This document shows, piece after piece, positions 59,924 to 64,000 of a stretch of DNA of 64,000 nucleotides. The translations under genes and the position numbers were made by a program. Below the pieces are notes generated by a model. The model was not told the origin of the DNA. It did no database searches and was given only the letters and a program-made list of their open reading frames with translations. Origin of the DNA: Streptomyces sp. 1331.2 (lineage in GTDB: Bacteria; Actinomycetota; Actinomycetes; Streptomycetales; Streptomycetaceae); assembly GCF_900199205.1 (NCBI RefSeq), contig NZ_OBMJ01000001.1, forward strand, positions 7,123,001 to 7,187,000. The letters are read 5' to 3'. Every line of letters begins with the position of its first letter. Position 1 is the stretch's first letter.

Positions 59924-60685
59924 TCAGAGCCCCAGGCCCCCGCTGGCGTCGATGACCTGGCCGGTCACCCAGCCCGCTTCGGGGGAGACGAGGAACGCGA
60001 CGACGGCGGTGACGTCGGCCGTCCGGCCGACGCGGTCGAAGACCGACCACGCGGCGGTGCGAGCCCGGGCGGCGTCGTCGCGGAGGGCCGACTCGGTCAG
60101 GTCGGTCTCGATCACGCCGGGGGAGACGGTGTTGACGGTGATCCCGCGTGGACCCAGCTCCTTCGCCAGAGCCAGGCCGAAGGTCTCCAACGCTCCCTTG
60201 GTCATCGCGTAGACCATTCGCTGCGGATAGGCGACCCGGGTGGCAACCGAGGAGACGTTGACGATCCGTCCGTCCTCGCGCAGCCGGTCCAGGCCCTCGC
60301 GTACGACGAAAAACGGGGCCTTGACGTTCACCGCGAACACCCGGTCGAACTCCTCGGGCGTGGTGGCGCGGAGGTCGCCGGAGGTGACGCCCGCGTTGTT
60401 GACCAGGATGTCGACGCCGCCGGCCAGCCCCAGCGCGGCGAGCCCGGCGTCCACGCCCGCCCAGAGCGTCCGGGCGTCGCCAGGCTCGCCGAACCGCGCC
60501 CGGACCGCGAAGGCCCGGCCTCCGGCGGCGCGGATCCGGCGGACCGTCTCCGCGGCCGCCGACTCGTCGGTGCCGTAGTGCACGGCGACCACTGCGCCCT
60601 CGGCTGCGAGCCGCAGTGCGATGGCGCGGCCGATGCCGCGGCCGGCGCCGGTGACCACCGCGGTCCTGCCCTCCGGTCCGGTCAC
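59924..60685 (-). CDS. Short-chain dehydrogenase/reductase
   Basis: 253 residues of the classical SDR family. TGAGRGIGRAIA is the cofactor loop, NNAGVT follows, the catalytic Ser is in IVNVSSVATRVAYP, and the YxxxK is in YAMTKGALE. GGLGL ends the chain. The pattern resembles FabG-like 3-ketoacyl reductases that use NADPH. It probably reduces a keto group on a natural-product intermediate. The GTG start overlaps the stop of the flavin monooxygenase gene (GTGA), placing it last in the carbamoyltransferase-P450 operon. Confidence 0.9.
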   Translation of the reverse strand: MTGPEGRTAVVTGAGRGIGRAIALRLAAEGAVVAVHYGTDESAAAETVRRIRAAGGRAFAVRARFGEPGDARTLWAGVDAGLAALGLAGGVDILVNNAGVTSGDLRATTPEEFDRVFAVNVKAPFFVVREGLDRLREDGRIVNVSSVATRVAYPQRMVYAMTKGALETFGLALAKELGPRGITVNTVSPGVIETDLTESALRDDAARARTAAWSVFDRVGRTADVTAVVAFLVSPEAGWVTGQVIDASGGLGL

Positions 60686-62265
60686 CTGGCCGCTCCCCGT
60701 GAGGACGCCGCGGCGGTGCCCGGCACCGGCGGCTCGCCGAACCAGCGGGAGAGCGCGGTCCGCAGGGCCTCGACGTCCTCCCCGGCGACGAGCGGACGGT
60801 CGGTGGCCCAGGCGACGAAGCCGTCGGGGCGCAGCAGCACGGCGGCGGGGAGCGGATCCTGTGCCTCCACGCGCAGGTGGCGCACCCGGCCGGACCACGG
60901 CTCCGCGGCCGGCGCCAGCCCCGGGGCCGCACGGCACTCCAGCAGCAGGCCGTGCGCGGGGTGGAGCAACTCAACCAGTCGGGTCGGCCGGCCGGCGACC
61001 GTCAGCGGGCGGTCCTCGGGGAAGGACCCGACGGCGGGATGGTCGCCGGGCCCGGCCGGGTAGCGGAGGCCCACACCGGTGATCTGTTCGCTGATCATCG
61101 CGTTGACGGCCGCGAAGTCGGTGAGCAGCCGGCCGAACAGTTCGCGCAGCGCGTCGGTTTGCGGCCCGGGTCGCATCAGGGCGCTCTGCGCCCGGGTGTT
61201 CTGGACGACGGCGGCCCCGACCGGGTGCCGTTCGGCGTGGTAGCTGTCCAACAGACCGGGCGGGGCCCAGCCCTGGCAGGCCGCGGCCAGCTTCCAGCCC
61301 AGGTTCATGGCGTCCTGCAGGCCGAGGTTGACGCCCTGCCCGCCGACCGGCAGGTGGATGTGGGCGGCGTCGCCGGCCAGGAACACCCGGCCGTGCCGGT
61401 ACCGTTCGGCCTGCCGCGCGCTGTCGCCGAACCGGGACATCGTGCCCGGGTCGTGCTCGGTGACGGTGACGGACCGGCCCAGGACGCGCTCGATGCTCGC
61501 CTGCAGCTCGGCGGTCGTCATGGGCAGCTCCGGATCGGGCGGCGGCTCCCATTCGTAGGTCATGATCCGGCCGAACGGCAGGCCGGCGATCCACCCCGAG
61601 GGGGTGCGGCGCCAGCCCATCTCGACGGGCGGATCCACCTCGATGCGGATCATGCCGAGTCGGGCCGTGACCGACGCCTCGGTGCCGGGGAAGCCGATGC
61701 CGGCCCGGCGGCGCACGAGGCTGCCGCCGCCGTCGCACCCGACGAGGTAGCGCGTCCTGATCAGCTCCGGGGCGCCGGTGCCGTTGGTTCCGTCGGTCCC
61801 GTGGGTGCCGTCGAGCCGGACGATGAGCCCGTCCGCGGTCTCCGTGTAGTCGACGAACTCGCAGTGGTAGCGGACCGGTTCGTCCGGTACGGCCAGCCGG
61901 TGGCGGTACACGGTGCGGATGAACTCGCGTGACATGCCCAGGCCGTGCGGCTGCTCGGCGGCCGGATCGTCCTGCCCGAGCAGGAAGATGCCCGCGTAGC
62001 CGCCGCGGAACCGGGCCAGATCGGGCTCCCCGGCCTGCGCCTTCCGGAAGTCCTCCAGCAGGCCCCGGCGGTCGAGCATGGCCAGGGTGCGCGGGTGCAG
62101 CCCCATGCTGCGCACCGGGCCGACCCGCCCCGCACCGTCGACGACCAGCACCGTCACGTCGTGCAACCGGAGTTCGTACGCCAGGGCCAGCCCCACCGGC
62201 CCGGCCCCCACGATCAGCACGTCGACGTCCGGGCCGTTCACCGGACCGTCCAGGGGACCGCTCAT
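60682..62265 (-). CDS. FAD-dependent monooxygenase (PheA/TfdB, aromatic polyketide hydroxylase type)
   Basis: 527 residues. VDVLIVGAGPVGLALAYELRLHDVTVLVVD is the FAD motif, LVGCDGGGSLVRRRAGIGFPG the DG motif, and VFLAGDAAHIHLPVGGQGVNLGLQDAMNLGWKLAA the second FAD motif. A thioredoxin-like C-terminal domain follows from about residue 400, as in RdmE/PgaE-type hydroxylases. A small Gly-Thr repeat (THGTDGTNGTG) interrupts the strand near residue 155. It likely hydroxylates or oxidatively rearranges a cluster intermediate. The ATG overlaps the P450 stop (ATGA) and its own stop overlaps the SDR start. Confidence 0.9.
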   Translation of the reverse strand: MSGPLDGPVNGPDVDVLIVGAGPVGLALAYELRLHDVTVLVVDGAGRVGPVRSMGLHPRTLAMLDRRGLLEDFRKAQAGEPDLARFRGGYAGIFLLGQDDPAAEQPHGLGMSREFIRTVYRHRLAVPDEPVRYHCEFVDYTETADGLIVRLDGTHGTDGTNGTGAPELIRTRYLVGCDGGGSLVRRRAGIGFPGTEASVTARLGMIRIEVDPPVEMGWRRTPSGWIAGLPFGRIMTYEWEPPPDPELPMTTAELQASIERVLGRSVTVTEHDPGTMSRFGDSARQAERYRHGRVFLAGDAAHIHLPVGGQGVNLGLQDAMNLGWKLAAACQGWAPPGLLDSYHAERHPVGAAVVQNTRAQSALMRPGPQTDALRELFGRLLTDFAAVNAMISEQITGVGLRYPAGPGDHPAVGSFPEDRPLTVAGRPTRLVELLHPAHGLLLECRAAPGLAPAAEPWSGRVRHLRVEAQDPLPAAVLLRPDGFVAWATDRPLVAGEDVEALRTALSRWFGEPPVPGTAAASSRGAAR

Positions 62266-63443
62266 CGGACGGTCACGGGCAGCGAGCTCAGTCCGCGCAG
62301 GGTGGCGGTGGGCCGCCGCACCGGGGCGGCGGCGAGCGTCAGCGGGCGGGGCAGCGAGACGACGGCGGTGACCAGGTCCTCCAGCAGGCCCTGGGCGACG
62401 GCCCGGCCGATGCAGGCGTGGGTGCCCCAGCTGTAGCCGAAGTGGTCGTTCGGGGTGCGGTCGAGCACCAGCTCGTCCGGCTTCGGGAACCGGTCCGGGT
62501 CGCGGTTGGCGGCGGCGTACAGGCAGAGGACGCCGTCACCGCGCCGGATCGACCGGCCGCCGACCGTCACGTCGACGGTGGCGAAGCGCGTCGTCCCGGT
62601 GACCGGGCTGTCGAACCTCAGCAACTCGTCCACGCCGGTGCGCAGCAGGCGACGGTCCCGCAACTGCTGCGCCGCCGTCGGGTGGGAGAGCAGCGCGGCG
62701 ACGAGGTTGCCCATGCACGAGGACATCGCCATGTAGCCGCTCATCAGCATGACGCGCACGGTGTGGTGGATGTGGTGCTCCGGGATGTCGCCCGCCGCGG
62801 CCGGATCGAGGACGTGGGACAGCAGGCTGCCGGGCACCGGGTCGCGCAGCCAGGAGCCGATCAACCGGTCGAGCCGCGCCCGTGCCTCGGCACCGCGCCG
62901 GTAGACCTCCGGGGCCCGGTGGGCGTCCATGGCGAGCACGATGGCGTCGGCGTCCTCGGCGAACCCGGCCGGGTCCGGCGCGGGGACCCCGAGCAGTTCG
63001 CAGCTCACCAGGAGGGAGAGCGGCACCGCCACCGACGATACGAAGTCGAACCCGGGCGCGCCGTCGGTCGTTTCGGGCAGCGCCGCCTGTGGTGCCGTCA
63101 GCAGGGCCGACAGCCGCTGCCCGAAGTGCTGTCGCAGCGCGGTGGCGTCGAACCGCCGCAGGGCCGCCAGGTACAGCCGTCGCAGCGGGATCTGCTCCGG
63201 CGGGTCCAGGGTCTGCAGGCTCTCCAGCGCGGCCGGCAGCTCCGCACCGACCCGGCGGCGGTCGCGGGCGAAGCGCTCGTGGTCGTGGACCACGGCCAGG
63301 CAGTCGTCGTAGCGGGTCAGCACCCAGCAGTCGAGGGCTTCGTGCCAGTGGACGGGAGCGTGTCGGCGGAGCCGGGCGTAGACCGGATAGGGGTCGTGGA
63401 GGGTCGATGGATCCAGCGGATCGTAGGGGAGGTGTTCTGGCAC
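62262..63443 (-). CDS. Cytochrome P450 with atypical I-helix
   Basis: 393 residues. The K-helix ELLR, the R of FPKPDELVLDR and the heme loop FGYSWGTHACIGRA with Cys344 are intact. The I-helix near residue 235 reads LMSGYMAMSS: where most P450s have Gly-x-(Asp/Glu)-Thr for oxygen activation, this one has Met and Ala. Such replacements occur in P450s that use substrate groups for proton delivery or run non-hydroxylating reactions. No signal or membrane helix is present, so it is a soluble class I enzyme needing ferredoxin. AAGGAG stands before the GTG start at 63443. It is coupled to the downstream flavin monooxygenase by ATGA. Confidence 0.92.
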   Translation of the reverse strand: MPEHLPYDPLDPSTLHDPYPVYARLRRHAPVHWHEALDCWVLTRYDDCLAVVHDHERFARDRRRVGAELPAALESLQTLDPPEQIPLRRLYLAALRRFDATALRQHFGQRLSALLTAPQAALPETTDGAPGFDFVSSVAVPLSLLVSCELLGVPAPDPAGFAEDADAIVLAMDAHRAPEVYRRGAEARARLDRLIGSWLRDPVPGSLLSHVLDPAAAGDIPEHHIHHTVRVMLMSGYMAMSSCMGNLVAALLSHPTAAQQLRDRRLLRTGVDELLRFDSPVTGTTRFATVDVTVGGRSIRRGDGVLCLYAAANRDPDRFPKPDELVLDRTPNDHFGYSWGTHACIGRAVAQGLLEDLVTAVVSLPRPLTLAAAPVRRPTATLRGLSSLPVTVR

Positions 63444-63476
63444 CGGTTCTCCTTGGTCGGACGGTCCGTCGGGGGA

Positions 63477-63677
63477 TCAGCCGCGGCTGCGGGCGGAGGA
63501 CCGGCGGGGGGACCGGTCGGGGAATCGGTCGGGGGACCGGACAGGCGGGAGGGGACTCCAGTAGCTGCGCACCCGCGGACCGCGGGAGCGGCGCAGCGGA
63601 TCGCGGACCAAGCGCCCGACCAGGCCGACCGGCGTGACGACGAGGAAGTAGACGACGAACAGCAGGAGCCTGCGCAC
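63477..63677 (-). CDS. DUF5989-type small membrane protein
   Basis: 66 residues. A single N-terminal helix (LLLFVVYFLVVTPVGLVGRLV) is followed by a Ser/Arg/Pro-rich tail with RSYWSP. This matches the short DUF5989 proteins found beside carbamoyltransferases in natural-product clusters. Their role is unproven. GGAGGA seven bases before the GTG supports the start. It lies 40 bases after the carbamoyltransferase gene and 33 bases before the P450 gene. Confidence 0.78.
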   Translation of the reverse strand: MRRLLLFVVYFLVVTPVGLVGRLVRDPLRRSRGPRVRSYWSPLPPVRSPDRFPDRSPRRSSARSRG

Positions 63678-63717
63678 GGAAGCGTCCTCCGGTGGTGGTT
63701 GGGGTCGGGCCGGCCGG

Positions 63718-64000
63718 TCAGTCCAGCGGGATGGCTTCGCGCCACTCGCCGTCCTCGCGCCACGGCGGCTGCTCGCCCTTGAGGAGGAGGAAGCGGCCGA
63801 GCGCGAGGACGTCGATGCCGGTGCGCATGAAGCAGGCGTACGCCTCGGCCGGGGTGTTGACGATCGGCTCGCCGCGGACGTTGAACGAGGTGTTCACGAG
63901 GACCGGGCATCCCGTCAGGCCCTTGAACGCCGAGAGGAGCGCGTGGAAGGCGGGATTGGTGTGCTCGTCGACGGTCTGCACCCGGGCCGACAGGTCGACG
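63718..64000 (-). CDS. Carbamoyltransferase (NodU/CmcH family), C-terminal part only
   Basis: About 93 residues at the C-terminal end are visible, and the frame stays open to the window edge. RVQTVDEHTNPAFHALLSAF, then PVLVNTSFNVRGEPIVNTPAEAYACFMRTGIDVLALG and LLLKGEQP, are the hallmark end of O-carbamoyltransferases such as TobZ and CmcH. The Asn-Thr-Ser-Phe-Asn block lies in the carbamoyl-adenylate transfer domain. These enzymes move a carbamoyl group from carbamoyl phosphate to a hydroxyl of a natural product. It heads the visible part of the operon with DUF5989, P450, flavin monooxygenase and SDR. Confidence 0.9.
   Translation of the reverse strand, partial: VDLSARVQTVDEHTNPAFHALLSAFKGLTGCPVLVNTSFNVRGEPIVNTPAEAYACFMRTGIDVLALGRFLLLKGEQPPWREDGEWREAIPLD

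Overview
The window is very GC-rich chromosomal DNA with strong G/C bias at third codon positions, GTG and TTG starts after purine-rich ribosome binding sites, many GTGA/ATGA gene overlaps, a bldA-type TTA codon, a PHO-box-like element, an LAXTG sortase signal and many TetR regulators. This points to Streptomyces or a close relative such as Kitasatospora. No rRNA, tRNA, CRISPR array, insertion sequence or phage genes were seen. I list about 52 protein-coding genes, including two tiny reading frames, plus one clear and one tentative frameshifted gene.

Left part (1-8250): on the minus strand lie a truncated GNAT/ornithine-lipid-type acyltransferase, a CubicO-type serine hydrolase, an M1 metallo-aminopeptidase and a 1315-residue Pls/PosA-type membrane peptide synthetase. 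Pls-type enzymes make homopoly-amino acids such as epsilon-poly-lysine, and M1 peptidases are known to degrade them. Here the two genes are joined by an ATGA overlap. The adenylation pocket reads like a lysine code. Two matching 13-bp palindromes 63 bp apart lie upstream. This is the most interesting locus of the window.

8.7-15.2 kb: an SRPBCC protein and a PRC-barrel protein; a flavin monooxygenase divergent from a TetR gene across a 16-bp palindrome; a second TetR gene divergent from a small unknown protein across two palindromes; and a secreted S33 tripeptidyl aminopeptidase. 15.4-24.3 kb: an ABC-export block with a separate minus-strand ATPase, two giant FtsX-like permeases and a second ATPase, the last joined to its permease through two tiny overlapping reading frames.

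24.3-33.3 kb: an acyl-CoA synthetase-like ligase, a P-loop protein, a type II thioesterase, a styrene-monooxygenase-like flavoprotein, an archease-RtcB RNA-repair pair and a two-gene ABC transporter. 33.4-46.8 kb: a carboxylesterase with TetR; an F420-type LLM oxidoreductase; a SAM methyltransferase; PadR with a MATE exporter; an MFS exporter with TetR; small stress-type proteins; a TTA-containing secreted M28 aminopeptidase; and dihydrolipoyl dehydrogenase. 46.4-59.9 kb: an AI-2E-type permease, a wall-anchored phospholipase C-like phosphoesterase, a ThrE-type exporter, Sua5/YrdC, a frameshifted conserved gene, a flavin oxidoreductase, an ATP-grasp protein and secreted proteins.

Right edge (59.9-64.0 kb): a tightly coupled minus-strand operon of carbamoyltransferase (cut by the window end), DUF5989 protein, cytochrome P450, flavin monooxygenase and SDR. 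This looks like the end of a natural-product biosynthetic cluster that continues beyond the window.
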